Source of the DNA: Acinetobacter nosocomialis
GTDB taxonomy: Bacteria; Pseudomonadota; Gammaproteobacteria; Pseudomonadales; Moraxellaceae
Assembly: GCA_025736915.1 (NCBI GenBank)
Contig: CP107049.1
Span: forward strand, 248,001-312,000
Length of the DNA: 64,000 nt
Direction of reading: 5' to 3'
Below are positions 7,742 through 17,386 of the stretch, piece after piece. Below the pieces are notes generated by a model, which saw nothing but the letters and a program-made list of their open reading frames with translations, was not told where the DNA came from and searched no databases. Numbering within the stretch: the stretch's first letter is position 1; each line of letters starts with the position of its first letter. The position numbers and the translations under genes were made by a program.

Positions 7742-10681
7742 TTAATTAACTTGTTTAATCGTAAAGCCCAGTTGTTGCAATTCATCACGTTTTGCAAAAG
7801 GTGCAACCACAGCTTTTACAGGTGTTTGTTCAATTAAATATTGACGCGCGACACGTTGTAAGTCTTCTAAAGTCACATGCAATAATCTTTCACGTAATGT
7901 ACGACGGAAAGTTGGAGTTCTTGCATGTAACAGTGCATAACATGCTGTAATTGCTTCACCGGCTGGTGAACCAGGTTTGTCCATACTCGCCACCAAACCA
8001 AGAATTGCTTCTTCAAGCTGATGAGGTTGTTGCTCTGTATTTAACAACCATTGCACGCTTGCTTCAAAGTCTTTAAACGTCTCAGCTAAACGTGGGTCAC
8101 GGTAACTAAAGAAACGGAATGAACATGCATTTCCATCATAACTAGCACCGCCACCATAAGCACCACCTTTTTCACGAATAGCACTGTGCAAGAAACCATT
8201 ACGCAAGTAGGCTGCCAACACCATTAAAGGCGCAGCATCTGGATGAGATACGTCCACAGCTTGATATGCTGAAGCACAGAACTGAACATTGGTTTGAATT
8301 AACCATGCTTCATGTTGATTATCATTTTCTTGCTCAACTAGAGTTAACTCAGTCGCTGCTGTATCAACGTTTAGCTTATCCCAAACATTCTGAATTTCTT
8401 CAACTAAACGCTCTGACTGATGCTCTTCACATACCAACAAGAACTGTTTAGGTGCTTGCAATAATTTGGTATGGATATGCTTCAATTCAGCAATAAGTGC
8501 ATCATAAGCGCCATCGTCTTGGGTAATTTTAGTAACAAGCTCACCTAACCAATTTAATGCACCTAAACCAGTGTTTTGATAGTCGCGTTGAGCTAATGCA
8601 CTCATGTTACGAGAAGCAATTTGCATCGCATAACTATGGCCCGCGCCCGACAAACGAGACTGCCAGCGTGTCTTACGTTGCTGTAACAACTCAATAATTC
8701 GCTCTTTCTCATCAAAACGAAGTTGTTCAAATGCTAATTTTAATAAATGAATCGCATCGAACTTCTGAGTTAAAGATTTAGTCGTTAAAGTTAACCAAGC
8801 ACTAATTTTGTCTTTATCGTCAACTTTACTGCGTAACGAAGCACCCATTCCCAAACCACCACTTACAGCTGTTTGTAAGTTTTGTAGTTCAAGATAGTCA
8901 TACTCACCTGCACCAACTTCACCCATTAAGATAGAGAGCAAATTGAAATATGGTGAGCTAACAACATCATCAGGAATCTGAATGAGGACTTGTTGATAGT
9001 AAATACCATTCGTTCCGGCATGATACAAATTCAACGGCGTATCCATTCGATTACAGATAATTTCACGCAATTGACCTTGTACAATATGCAAGTCAGCAGG
9101 AACGTCTTCTAGACCAACTTTAGGTAATAGCTCAAGATTGTCTGGTGTATCTTGACGTTCTTGTAATGCTTTGGTTTTAGCAACGATCTCTGCTTTGTCT
9201 TCTTCAGTAAGCTTTTCACCAATCGCAGCTAAACGTGCCTTTTCAGCTTCTTGCTCTTTTACAGACTTGGTTGCATCAGGTACTAAAGTCATTTGGACAC
9301 GATGCGGATTATCTAACAAATGTGTTTGAATTAAATTAGATAACCACATTGGGTCTTGAAGTTCTTCTTTGACCTGAGCAATGGCACTGTCAACATCCCA
9401 AATTTGAATTGGGTCATTATGGTGAATAGCGCCACTTAAACCATTTAAAATTAGGCTTAAACCATATGGTGTGCCGTCACCATTAATTTCACGTTGATGC
9501 AATTCGATTTGATGCAAAATCGCATCAACCAAAGCCGAATCAATTGGTTTTTCAGCCACTTCACGTAAAATGTTTAAAACACCATCTTTAAAGCTTTCTG
9601 CAAACTCTGGGTTTGAACCTTGAACGCCACAATAGAATGTCATTTCAAAGTTACTGTCATCTACGCCCATTAATGGACCAGTTGACTGAGCATAACCACA
9701 AGTTTCTAAATAATGACGTAGTGGCGACGCGGAGTTTTCAAGTAAAACACCTTCGACCAAACGCATACCTAGACGTAGTTTGATATCACTCGCTTGTGGT
9801 AACAACCAAGACAATACATGGTAAGTTTTGTCTTTTAACTCATCGCCATCAACAGCATAAGTTTCAGTGACTTGAACAGGTGCCGTTAAGCGTTTTTCTG
9901 GTTTCGAATATAAAGTTGTACCCGCAGCAAACTTATGTAGAGCTAGTTTTTCAAATTGCTCTTGTAACTCATATGCCGTTTGGTTACCGAAGGTCATAAA
10001 TACCGCATTACTTGGATGGTAATGAGTTTTATAAAATTCGACTAACTGTTCATACGTTAAGTCAGGAATATCTTTAGGATCACCACCTGAGTTGTAGTGA
10101 TATGTAGTTTCAGGGAATAGATGATGAGCCAACTGGTGATAAAGCTGATCAGACGGAGCACTCATCGCACCTTTCATTTCATTGAACACTACGCCTTTAT
10201 ATACAGGCTGATCATTTTCAAGTTCAATACGAATACCTTCTTGAGCAAAATCAAGAGGATTTAAATTTGCTGAAAAAGCCGCATCAAGATAAACAGAGAG
10301 TAAGTTTTGGAAATCTTTCTTATTTTGAGTTGCAAATGGATAGGCTGTCCAATCTGCTGCTGTAAACGCGTTCATAAATGTATTTAATGAACGGCGAATC
10401 ATTAAAAAGAATGGGTCACGAACAGGAAACTTTTCAGAACCACATAAAGCTGTATGCTCTAAAATATGTGCAGTTCCTTTAGAATCCATAGGTTGTGTTC
10501 TGAACGCAACAAGGAATACATTTTCATCATAATCAGTTGCCAAGTGATAATGCACCGCACCTGTGACTTTATGCTTATATTCAGACACTAAAATATCTAA
10601 TGCTTCAACATGGTGCTGACGTAGCAACTGAAACGCAGGGTGAACAGTTTGAGAAATGGTTTCAGTGACATCTACAGTCAT
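7742..10681 (-). CDS. M16C zinc metallopeptidase, presequence protease (PreP)-like
   Basis: This 979-residue protein has the inverted zinc motif HILEH (HxxEH) near residue 80, followed by TALCGSEKFPVRDPF, and two related halves as in single-chain M16C peptidases. Relatives include mitochondrial and plastid PreP and insulinase-like proteins, which clear short unstructured peptides inside a closed chamber. No signal peptide is seen, so a cytoplasmic role is likely. The start was placed at the ATG at 10681, which has GGAG five bases upstream. The frame extends to 10753 but without a ribosome site. It is followed by pldA after 20 bases, probably in one transcript. The natural substrate is unknown. 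Confidence 0.88.
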   Translation of the reverse strand: MTVDVTETISQTVHPAFQLLRQHHVEALDILVSEYKHKVTGAVHYHLATDYDENVFLVAFRTQPMDSKGTAHILEHTALCGSEKFPVRDPFFLMIRRSLNTFMNAFTAADWTAYPFATQNKKDFQNLLSVYLDAAFSANLNPLDFAQEGIRIELENDQPVYKGVVFNEMKGAMSAPSDQLYHQLAHHLFPETTYHYNSGGDPKDIPDLTYEQLVEFYKTHYHPSNAVFMTFGNQTAYELQEQFEKLALHKFAAGTTLYSKPEKRLTAPVQVTETYAVDGDELKDKTYHVLSWLLPQASDIKLRLGMRLVEGVLLENSASPLRHYLETCGYAQSTGPLMGVDDSNFEMTFYCGVQGSNPEFAESFKDGVLNILREVAEKPIDSALVDAILHQIELHQREINGDGTPYGLSLILNGLSGAIHHNDPIQIWDVDSAIAQVKEELQDPMWLSNLIQTHLLDNPHRVQMTLVPDATKSVKEQEAEKARLAAIGEKLTEEDKAEIVAKTKALQERQDTPDNLELLPKVGLEDVPADLHIVQGQLREIICNRMDTPLNLYHAGTNGIYYQQVLIQIPDDVVSSPYFNLLSILMGEVGAGEYDYLELQNLQTAVSGGLGMGASLRSKVDDKDKISAWLTLTTKSLTQKFDAIHLLKLAFEQLRFDEKERIIELLQQRKTRWQSRLSGAGHSYAMQIASRNMSALAQRDYQNTGLGALNWLGELVTKITQDDGAYDALIAELKHIHTKLLQAPKQFLLVCEEHQSERLVEEIQNVWDKLNVDTAATELTLVEQENDNQHEAWLIQTNVQFCASAYQAVDVSHPDAAPLMVLAAYLRNGFLHSAIREKGGAYGGGASYDGNACSFRFFSYRDPRLAETFKDFEASVQWLLNTEQQPHQLEEAILGLVASMDKPGSPAGEAITACYALLHARTPTFRRTLRERLLHVTLEDLQRVARQYLIEQTPVKAVVAPFAKRDELQQLGFTIKQVN

Positions 10682-10889
10682 GTGATCTCCTAACATATCG
10701 GATAAGTGAATAAGTCTCATTATAGCCTGAGTCGGCTTGAGATTGGCGAACAAAAGCCAAGTAAAATACTATGTTTTTGTTGAGTATTAGTTTTTATGGG
10801 CATAGCTTTGATATCAAACACATAGCCCACGTGGTTGTATCCTAGCAGAACAAAACCTTTTAATACTATCTATATGCTATACAACACAC

Positions 10890-10921
10890 AAAAAAGCTCA
10901 TCATTTCGATGAGCTTTTTTT
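10890..10921 (-). terminator. Terminator after the TonB receptor gene
   Basis: AAAAAAGCTCATC / GATGAGCTTTTTT forms a 13-bp stem with a 6-base loop. It lies 12 bases beyond the receptor stop codon. Confidence 0.88.
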
Positions 10922-10933
10922 GATATTTGTTAA

Positions 10934-13021
10934 TTAAAAACGATAGCGAAGTGCGACTTGTGCATTTAGCGGGTCACCCATCATGTTTGAATCATTTGCT
11001 CCACTATGACCTGAAACAAAGTAATCGCGATCAAACAAGTTATTAAGGTTCAAGTTCACATCATAACGTTCACTTTGATAACCTAAGGCCGCATTCACAA
11101 CTGCATAACCTGGTAAAACGTTTTTGTTATCTGGCGCGCTAAAACGTGATGATTCACCACGACCACCTACAGCTGCATACCAATGATCATTAATTTGGTA
11201 TTTTAACCACAGATTAGCTGTGTTGTTTGGCGTAAGCGCTGAGTGATTACCCGTAAATCCAATAGTCGATTTTTCAATCTTACCATTCATATAAGAATAG
11301 CCAGCTAGCACGGACAATTGATCAGTCAACTGACCTGTTAATGAAAGTTCAACACCTTTGGTTTTTTGTTCGCCTGCTAACAGTGCTTGCGTTGGATTAG
11401 CTGGATCTTGATTTTGAATATTGGTTTGGCTCATTTCAAATAAAGCCAATGTCACATTCAATTGATCATTTACATCCCAATTTGCACCCACCTCATAATT
11501 TTCAGTTTTTGTGGGACTTAAATCAGCACTATTTGTATATAAAACAAATGAATCAGCTAAAGGTTGGAAAGAACGGTTATAAGAAGTATAAAGTGAAAGA
11601 TTGTTTACTGGCTGATAAACCAATCCGATTCGTGGAGAGTAAGTGTTATCAGTTCTATTTAATATTTGAGTCTTTACTTTATTATTACGATCTTGTGATA
11701 GATTGTCATAACGTAAACCAACTAAAACTTTAAGCTGATCTGTCACTGTCATTAAATCTTGTAAATAGATGCCGTAGTTTTCAAAAGTATTACTATTATT
11801 AGTTCCCGCAGCTACACTTGTATCTAATGGAGCCCAATTTTCGAGCTGTGGATTAAATATGTTCGTAATTTGACGAGCTTTACTCCACACCAGTTCGTCT
11901 TTATGTTGCTTGCTATATTCGGCACCAATTAAGGTATTGTGCTTTAAGAAACCTGTATTAAATAAAGCGCTCAACTCTTGTTGAACATACACACCATCTT
12001 CATTACGCAAGCGCTTATTTTGAGTCAAAGTAATTTTTGATTTATCAGCAGGATGCGTATCAACACTATATTGACGGTCTAATGAGTAGTTATAGTGGCG
12101 AACTGCACCATGATATTTGAGTTGATCATTAAACTCATGATCCAGACTTATAGTTTGACTTGAGATTTCAGTGTCAACATCCCCAACTTCTTTACCGTTT
12201 AATGCACCATAAAAAGTTTTAGGATTTGTCTTAACAGGTTTACCTGTAATTGGATCTGTCGGGAAGCCTTGATCCGCTAAACGATCATCATGCAAATAGT
12301 CAGCCTGAAGTAAAAGTTTAGTTTTATCGCTAATATCCCACTGTACTGATGGAGCCACCGCCTGACGTTTTAAAAAGGCCTGATCACGATAACCATCAGA
12401 GTCTTCAACTGCACCAGTTAAACGAACCTTAACATTCTCTGCTACTTTTTCATTCACATCGACTTCTGCACGGCGTTGACCTGTAGTACTACCAATCAGG
12501 CTCACTTCACGCAAAGATTCATCCATTGGTTTTTTATTAATTTTATTGACCAAACCACCCGCCGAACCACGTCCATAAAGTACAGAAGCAGGTCCTTTTA
12601 GTACCTCAACTCGTTCAACATTCGACATATCACGAAAATACAATGCATCATCGCGAATACCATCTACATAGTTATCTGTGATTGCTGAGAAACCACGAAT
12701 CATGACCTGATCACGTTGTCCATCACCGACACTAAAGCTTAAACCAGCAACGTTTTGCAAGGCACCTTGCATAGATGTCACTGTCTGCTCTCTTAAAATT
12801 TGTTTCGGTACAACATTTACAATTTGAGGAACATCTTTTAGTTGCATAAGTCCCTTAGTGGCACTGGATGCTTGCCCTACTTCTTGTTTTAAATTTTTTT
12901 CCTTCTCAGCTTTTACTGAAATTGTTGGAAGGTTGGTTACCGCCTGTGAGTCTGCCTCTGCGGCATATACATGGCCTGTTATAACCCCAAATGATGAAAT
13001 AAATAAAATAGAACGCTTCAT
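10934..13021 (-). CDS. TonB-dependent siderophore receptor (catecholate/Fiu-like)
   Basis: This 695-residue outer membrane receptor has a signal peptide ending around VYA, a TonB-box-like strand (TISVKAEKE), a plug domain (VPQIVNVVPKQ to GSAGGLVNK, residues about 55-165) and a 22-strand-type barrel ending in the terminal aromatic motif LRYRF. The plug signatures RDQVMIRGF and NYVDGIRDD, then VEVLKGPASVLYGRGSAGG, are typical of Fe(III)-siderophore receptors of the Fiu/BfrH group. A Fur-like operator lies 60 bases upstream, consistent with iron repression. The exact ligand cannot be read from sequence. The gene stands alone without biosynthesis or PiuC-like partners. Confidence 0.9.
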   Translation of the reverse strand: MKRSILFISSFGVITGHVYAAEADSQAVTNLPTISVKAEKEKNLKQEVGQASSATKGLMQLKDVPQIVNVVPKQILREQTVTSMQGALQNVAGLSFSVGDGQRDQVMIRGFSAITDNYVDGIRDDALYFRDMSNVERVEVLKGPASVLYGRGSAGGLVNKINKKPMDESLREVSLIGSTTGQRRAEVDVNEKVAENVKVRLTGAVEDSDGYRDQAFLKRQAVAPSVQWDISDKTKLLLQADYLHDDRLADQGFPTDPITGKPVKTNPKTFYGALNGKEVGDVDTEISSQTISLDHEFNDQLKYHGAVRHYNYSLDRQYSVDTHPADKSKITLTQNKRLRNEDGVYVQQELSALFNTGFLKHNTLIGAEYSKQHKDELVWSKARQITNIFNPQLENWAPLDTSVAAGTNNSNTFENYGIYLQDLMTVTDQLKVLVGLRYDNLSQDRNNKVKTQILNRTDNTYSPRIGLVYQPVNNLSLYTSYNRSFQPLADSFVLYTNSADLSPTKTENYEVGANWDVNDQLNVTLALFEMSQTNIQNQDPANPTQALLAGEQKTKGVELSLTGQLTDQLSVLAGYSYMNGKIEKSTIGFTGNHSALTPNNTANLWLKYQINDHWYAAVGGRGESSRFSAPDNKNVLPGYAVVNAALGYQSERYDVNLNLNNLFDRDYFVSGHSGANDSNMMGDPLNAQVALRYRF

Positions 13022-13080
13022 GTAAGTTCGCTACGAATAATTTCACGCGAAGTTTCAATGAAATACTATACCTTTGTAAA

Positions 13081-13111
13081 TATTATCAAGAATCATTATT
13101 AATTGATAATA
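13081..13111 (-). promoter_or_regulatory. Fur-box-like operator upstream of the TonB receptor
   Basis: A perfect 9-bp inverted repeat, TATTATCAA / TTGATAATA, flanks an AATCATTATT core. This resembles overlapping Fur hexamers (GATAAT-type, NAT(A/T)AT). It lies 60 bases upstream of the receptor start and could overlap its promoter. The adenosine kinase gene is divergent and more than 140 bases away. Confidence 0.6.
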
Positions 13112-13259
13112 TTTATTAAAAGGATTGTTTCAATAGCCTAGTCAAAACATACTTTGTCTGCTAACCGCTGAATTACCTGAATTTTATTCAACAAACTACA
13201 GCAAATGTGAGCAATGGTGTAAACTTATCGATCTGATTTTTTATTCTGTGACAACACAT

Positions 13260-14264
13260 ATGGCAACTGTAGATCTTTTTGCAATTGGTAATGCATTAAT
13301 CGACCAAGAATTTAAAGTGTCTGATGATTTTCTTAGTCAGCAAGGCTTACAAAAAGGCACAATGCAGTTGTCTGATGGTGAAACACAATCTGCTTTATAT
13401 GAAAATTTAAAGCAAACTCAAGATTATAAAGGCCAAGCAAGTGGCGGCTCTGCTGCAAACACAACTGTAGCCTTTAGTGCATTAGGTGGTAGCGCTTTTT
13501 ATGGGTGTCGCGTTGGTCATGATCAATTAGGTGAAATTTACCTACAAGGTCTAAATGATGCAGGCATCCAAACCACGCCAAAGTCAATCAGTGAAGGTGT
13601 AACAGGTACCTGTATGGTACTTATTAGCCCAGACTCTGAGCGTACTATGCATACCTATTTAGGTATTACGGCTGAACTCTCTCAAGATCAAATCGATTTT
13701 GAGCCACTTAAAACAGCAAAATGGCTTTATATCGAAGGTTACCTTTCTACAAGTGAGACAGCACGTAAAGCTGTAAAACAAGCTCGAGAAATTGCAAAAG
13801 CTAACGGTGTTAAAATCGCTTTATCTTTATCAGACCCAGCAATGGTTCAATATGCTCGTGAAGGCTTAGAAGAACTTATGGATGATGGTGTAGATTTATT
13901 GTTCTGTAATGAGCAAGAAGCTTTAATGTATACCAATACCGCTACAGTTGAAGATGCTCTCACTCAATTGCGTTTTAAAAACCATACTGTTGTGATTACG
14001 CAAAGTGCAAAAGGTGCTCTAGTTGCCAACCCAACTCAACATTTCCATGTTCCAGGCCGTCATGTCGAAGCTGTAGATACAAATGGTGCTGGTGATGCTT
14101 TTGCGGGTGCATTCCTTTATGCATTAAACCATCAAGAAGACTTAACTGCTGCTGCACAGTTAGCCATCTTAATTTCGAGTGAAGTTGTGTCTCAATTTGG
14201 TCCTCGTTTAGCCATTAATGACTATGCTAAACTTCTCGAAAATTTTCAGAAGGAATGTGCTTGA
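13260..14264 (+). CDS. PfkB-family nucleoside/sugar kinase, probable adenosine kinase
   Basis: This is a 334-residue ribokinase-fold enzyme. The substrate-binding GNALID near the N-terminus, the GGSAANTTVA loop and the C-terminal catalytic DTNGAGDAFAGAF (anion hole with the base Asp) are intact. Overall size and GGSAANT match the prokaryotic adenosine kinase subgroup that makes AMP from adenosine. A related nucleoside or fructose substrate cannot be excluded. The ATG at 13260 is used rather than an in-frame GTG four codons upstream. The Rieske gene follows after 16 bases. Confidence 0.85.
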   Translation: MATVDLFAIGNALIDQEFKVSDDFLSQQGLQKGTMQLSDGETQSALYENLKQTQDYKGQASGGSAANTTVAFSALGGSAFYGCRVGHDQLGEIYLQGLNDAGIQTTPKSISEGVTGTCMVLISPDSERTMHTYLGITAELSQDQIDFEPLKTAKWLYIEGYLSTSETARKAVKQAREIAKANGVKIALSLSDPAMVQYAREGLEELMDDGVDLLFCNEQEALMYTNTATVEDALTQLRFKNHTVVITQSAKGALVANPTQHFHVPGRHVEAVDTNGAGDAFAGAFLYALNHQEDLTAAAQLAILISSEVVSQFGPRLAINDYAKLLENFQKECA

Positions 14265-14280
14265 AATGGAAAGGATCTGT

Positions 14281-14589
14281 ATGACGGAAGAAGTTCCTGA
14301 GCGTGAAGCTAGAGCTTTTGACACTTTACAAGGAACTACTATTTTCATTACACAGCGTGATGGCTCATTCTATGCCTATCAGAATTTATGCCCACATTTA
14401 CAAACCGAACTTGAATATTTAGAAAATCAATTTCTAGACCAAGACAAAGAATATATTCAATGCTCTACTCACGGTGCTTTATTCAACGTGGAAACAGGCG
14501 AATGTATTTCAGGTCCTTGTTTAGGTGATTTTTTAAATAAAGTTGAGATTAAAGTACATTCAGATGGCGGTATTTATATCGTAGACTGA
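14281..14589 (+). CDS. Small Rieske [2Fe-2S] protein
   Basis: This 102-residue soluble protein consists of one Rieske domain. The two cluster-binding boxes are CPH (in NLCPHL) and CSTH (in QCSTHGALF), the C-x-H and C-x2-H pattern. It resembles the ferredoxin component of dioxygenases or NirD-like proteins, but no oxygenase or reductase partner is nearby. The frame is open upstream into the kinase gene. I chose the ATG at 14281 because AAGGA lies five bases before it; the ATG at 14266 is a weaker alternative. The electron-transfer role is inferred from the cluster ligands only. Confidence 0.85.
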   Translation: MTEEVPEREARAFDTLQGTTIFITQRDGSFYAYQNLCPHLQTELEYLENQFLDQDKEYIQCSTHGALFNVETGECISGPCLGDFLNKVEIKVHSDGGIYIVD

Positions 14590-14614
14590 GATCATCAACA
14601 TTAGAGTTTCTACC

Positions 14615-15223
14615 ATGGCTGATTTCTTTTTTAATTATTATCTTATGCCATTTCATTTAAGTGTTGTGGCTTTGATATTGCTCAGCGTGGTAGAAACCAT
14701 TGGTATGTATATTGGGTTACGCCCAAGCCAACTACTAAAAAAAATTGCACCAGATTGGCTTACTAACTCGCCATTACTGAATGTTAAGTTTTCTAAAGCT
14801 CTAATTTTCGTTTTTTTACTTATTAATTTCAGCTTTGCAGGTTATTTCTTACAACTCTCTTTCTTTGCAATACAGCATTACTTTATTACTCCTTTTTATT
14901 TAATTATTCCTGCGCTGGTCATCGCAATCTTTTTTACAGTGTTTATGATCCACTGCCTTGACCAAGTGATTAAACCAAAGCTTACCCATACCAATTACAA
15001 TCTGTTAGGGCGATTAGCGACGATTTCCAGTGGTAGTGCCAGACCCGGTTTTTCAGCTCAAGCGCGTGTCCGTGATGAGTTCGGTCAATTACACTATGTA
15101 CAAGTTGAACCAGAATTTGGTGAGTTAGAACTATATTCTCAAGTGATTCTTATTAAAGTTCATAAAAGCCATTACGTTGCCAAGAAAATTTCTCTCTCAA
15201 ACGATCTTTTCGCTCCTGATTAA
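14615..15223 (+). CDS. YqiJ-like inner membrane protein with C-terminal OB-fold domain
   Basis: This 202-residue protein has two or three N-terminal membrane helices (residues about 10-35, 64-90, 95-125) followed by a cytoplasmic beta-rich domain (LGRLATISSGSARPGFSAQA onward). This arrangement matches the YqiJ/OB-fold membrane family (DUF1449). In many bacteria such proteins are encoded beside a flotillin (YqiK) and are related to NfeD. Here no flotillin gene follows; the next gene is the cytochrome bd operon. It lies 25 bases after the Rieske gene, so the kinase, Rieske and YqiJ-like genes may form one transcript. Function is unknown. Confidence 0.7.
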   Translation: MADFFFNYYLMPFHLSVVALILLSVVETIGMYIGLRPSQLLKKIAPDWLTNSPLLNVKFSKALIFVFLLINFSFAGYFLQLSFFAIQHYFITPFYLIIPALVIAIFFTVFMIHCLDQVIKPKLTHTNYNLLGRLATISSGSARPGFSAQARVRDEFGQLHYVQVEPEFGELELYSQVILIKVHKSHYVAKKISLSNDLFAPD

Positions 15224-15295
15224 TTATTTTTAATTTCTGTAGCCTTTTATCGCTTTTTACAGGCTTTATTACTTCTCTCTATCCTATTATTTTCT

Positions 15296-15309
15296 TTGAT
15301 TAAAATTAA
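15296..15309 (+). promoter_or_regulatory. FNR/ANR-like site in the cyd upstream region
   Basis: TTGATTAAAATTAA matches the FNR/ANR consensus TTGAT-N4-ATCAA at 9 of 10 positions. It abuts the first repeat of the operator-like array. It lies about 300 bases from cydP, and AT-rich DNA gives such matches by chance. Confidence 0.3.
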
Positions 15310-15460
15310 TCCAACTATTTTAGTTTGAAATAAAATCACCTTTATTATATCCAACCATTTTAATCAGAATTAAATTTAACCATACTATTTTAATCAACTT
15401 AATATATTTATTTACAAGTGTTTTAGTTGGATTTAATAATCAATCCATACCATTTTAGTT
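15309..15460 (+). repeat. Array of degenerate operator-like repeats upstream of the cyd operon
   Basis: Four direct copies of a roughly 17-base element occur at 15309 (ATCCAACTATTTTAGTT), 15349 (ATCCAACCATTTTAATC), 15378 (CCATACTATTTTAATC core) and 15443 (ATCCATACCATTTTAGTT). An inverted partial copy lies at 15420-15435 (TTTTAGTTGGAT). Each unit has a partial dyad, AACTA-N3-TAGTT. Copy spacing is about 40, 30 and 64 bases. The rest of 15224-15605 is very AT-rich non-coding DNA. The array looks like a multi-site regulator target for the bd oxidase genes. The regulator is unknown. Confidence 0.55.
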
Positions 15461-15605
15461 AGATATTTTATTTAAAATTATTTAAATATATAAGTTATTG
15501 TTTTGCATAAAAAAGATAATTAAGTTTTTATTTAAAATATATTTATTGTTTATTTTTAATATATTTTGATTAATAATGAAATTAATATGTATCGAGGTTT
15601 ATTTT

Positions 15606-15800
15606 GTGAGCCTTAAAAATCTAGATATTAATGCCAAATTAGTTAGAGAAATTACGATTATTCTAATAATTAAAGTCGTGCTTCTCTTAACAATCAAACA
15701 TATTTGGTTTGATGCTCCCACTATCCCCAAAAATTTCGACAATCAAGTCGCTGAGCATATTGCAGGCGATAACACTTCCCACATTAAGGAGACACGTTGA
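15606..15800 (+). CDS. cydP: CydP-like small subunit of cytochrome bd oxidase
   Basis: This 64-residue protein starts at GTG 15606, which has GAGG eight bases upstream. The ATG at 15576 has no ribosome site and adds residues unlike the family. The protein has one membrane helix ([20 protein letters not shown]) preceded by a basic-amphipathic start ([15 protein letters not shown]) and followed by a short polar tail. This matches the small CydP proteins found at the head of cyd operons in proteobacteria. Its stop TGA overlaps the cydA ATG (TGATG), so the genes are translationally coupled. The role in oxidase assembly or stability is inferred from family and context. Confidence 0.8.
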   Translation: MSLKNLDINAKLVREITIILIIKVVLLLTIKHIWFDAPTIPKNFDNQVAEHIAGDNTSHIKETR

Positions 15801-17386
15801 TGATTTCTGAAAGCGTGGTTGATCTTTCGCGGTTCCAATTTGCTATGACCGCAATGTATCACTTTCTTTTCGTACCTTTGACCCTAGGCCTTGCGTTTAT
15901 TCTGGCCATTATGGAAACAACTTACGTGATATCTGGTAAAGAAATTTACAAAGATATGACTAAGTTTTGGGGAAAATTATTTGGTATCAACTTTGCCTTA
16001 GGTGTAACTACAGGCTTAACCATGGAGTTCCAATTCGGGACAAACTGGGCATATTACTCACACTATGTAGGTGATATTTTTGGTGCACCACTGGCAATTG
16101 AAGGCTTAATGGCATTCTTCCTTGAGTCGACATTTATCGGTTTATTCTTTTTCGGATGGGACCGTCTGAGCAAAGTACAACATTTAGGTGTAACTTGGTT
16201 AGTTGCTCTTGGCTCTAATATGTCAGCTCTCTGGATTTTGGTTGCGAATGGTTGGATGCAAAACCCTGTTGGCGCAGCATTTAACTTCGAAACCATGCGT
16301 ATGGAGCTTGTCGATTTTGGCGCACTTATTTTCAACCCAGTTGCGCAAGTAAAATTTGTACATACTGTTTCTGCTGGATATGTAACAGGTGCGATTTTCG
16401 TACTCGCCATTTCAAGCTATTACTTGCTTAAAAAACGTGATCTTCCTTTTGCTCGCCGTTCATTTGCAATTGCCGCGATTTTCGGACTCGCTTCTACACT
16501 TTCAGTGATTTTGCTCGGTGATGAATCTGGTTATGAGCTAGGTGATGTGCAAAAAACTAAACTCGCTGCAATTGAAGCCGAGTGGGATACTCATCCTGCA
16601 CCTGCGCCATTTACTTTATTTGGTGTACCAAATCATGAAGAAATGCGAACAGACTATGCAGTTAAGATTCCTTATGCATTAGGTTTAATTGCAACTCGCT
16701 CAACAACTAAAGAAGTCACTGGTTTAAAAGACTTAATGCAACAGCATGAAGTCCGTATTCGTAACGGTATGCTTGCTTATGCTGAACTTGAAAAACTACG
16801 TGCTGGTGATCGCTCACCAGAGTTATTGGCTTCATTTGAGAAAAACCAAAAAGATTTAGGTTATGGCCTACTTCTTAAGAAGTATGCACCAAATGTCGTG
16901 GATGCAAGTGAACAAAACATTCAAGCCGCTGTCAAAGACACTGTTCCAAATGTGACTGCATTGTTCTTCTCTTTCCGTGCAATGGTGGCCTCTGGTTTCT
17001 TAATGTTGCTTCTTTTCATTTTAGCCACTTGGGCTGTAGCAAAAAGAAATGCTGAAAATAAACCTTGGTTACTCAAATACGCATTGTTTGCGTTACCTCT
17101 TCCGTGGATTGCTGCACAAACAGGTTGGTATGTCGCTGAAGGAGGTCGTCAACCTTGGTCTATCGGTGAGATTTTACCGACACACTTATCAACTTCGAGT
17201 TTAAGTACAGGTGATGTATGGGGCTCTATCCTCGCATTAGCAGCGTTCTATACCGTCCTTTTAATTATTGAAATGTACTTAATGATTAAATTTGCTCGCT
17301 TAGGGCCAAGTTCTCTTCACACTGGTAAATATCATTTTGAAAAACAAGAGCCGAAAGCACCTGTTAATGGGGAGGTTTTATCATGA
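15800..17386 (+). CDS. cydA: Cytochrome bd ubiquinol oxidase subunit I
   Basis: CydA carries hemes b558, b595 and d and oxidises ubiquinol, reducing O2 to water at the inner membrane. The N-terminal heme ligand region [18 protein letters not shown], the GTNW region, and the quinol-binding Q-loop between helices 5 and 6 are seen. So are the late motifs [16 protein letters not shown] and [16 protein letters not shown] (W-x-x-E-x-GRQPW). The length of 528 residues is normal and the short Q-loop type is likely. The start at 15800 has AAGGAG eight bases upstream. It overlaps cydB by 4 bases (ATGA). Confidence 0.97.
   Translation: MISESVVDLSRFQFAMTAMYHFLFVPLTLGLAFILAIMETTYVISGKEIYKDMTKFWGKLFGINFALGVTTGLTMEFQFGTNWAYYSHYVGDIFGAPLAIEGLMAFFLESTFIGLFFFGWDRLSKVQHLGVTWLVALGSNMSALWILVANGWMQNPVGAAFNFETMRMELVDFGALIFNPVAQVKFVHTVSAGYVTGAIFVLAISSYYLLKKRDLPFARRSFAIAAIFGLASTLSVILLGDESGYELGDVQKTKLAAIEAEWDTHPAPAPFTLFGVPNHEEMRTDYAVKIPYALGLIATRSTTKEVTGLKDLMQQHEVRIRNGMLAYAELEKLRAGDRSPELLASFEKNQKDLGYGLLLKKYAPNVVDASEQNIQAAVKDTVPNVTALFFSFRAMVASGFLMLLLFILATWAVAKRNAENKPWLLKYALFALPLPWIAAQTGWYVAEGGRQPWSIGEILPTHLSTSSLSTGDVWGSILALAAFYTVLLIIEMYLMIKFARLGPSSLHTGKYHFEKQEPKAPVNGEVLS

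Noticed and set aside
11449..11733. 94-codon plus-strand frame inside the TonB receptor gene
   Set aside because: It is a shadow of the receptor coding strand with no family features.
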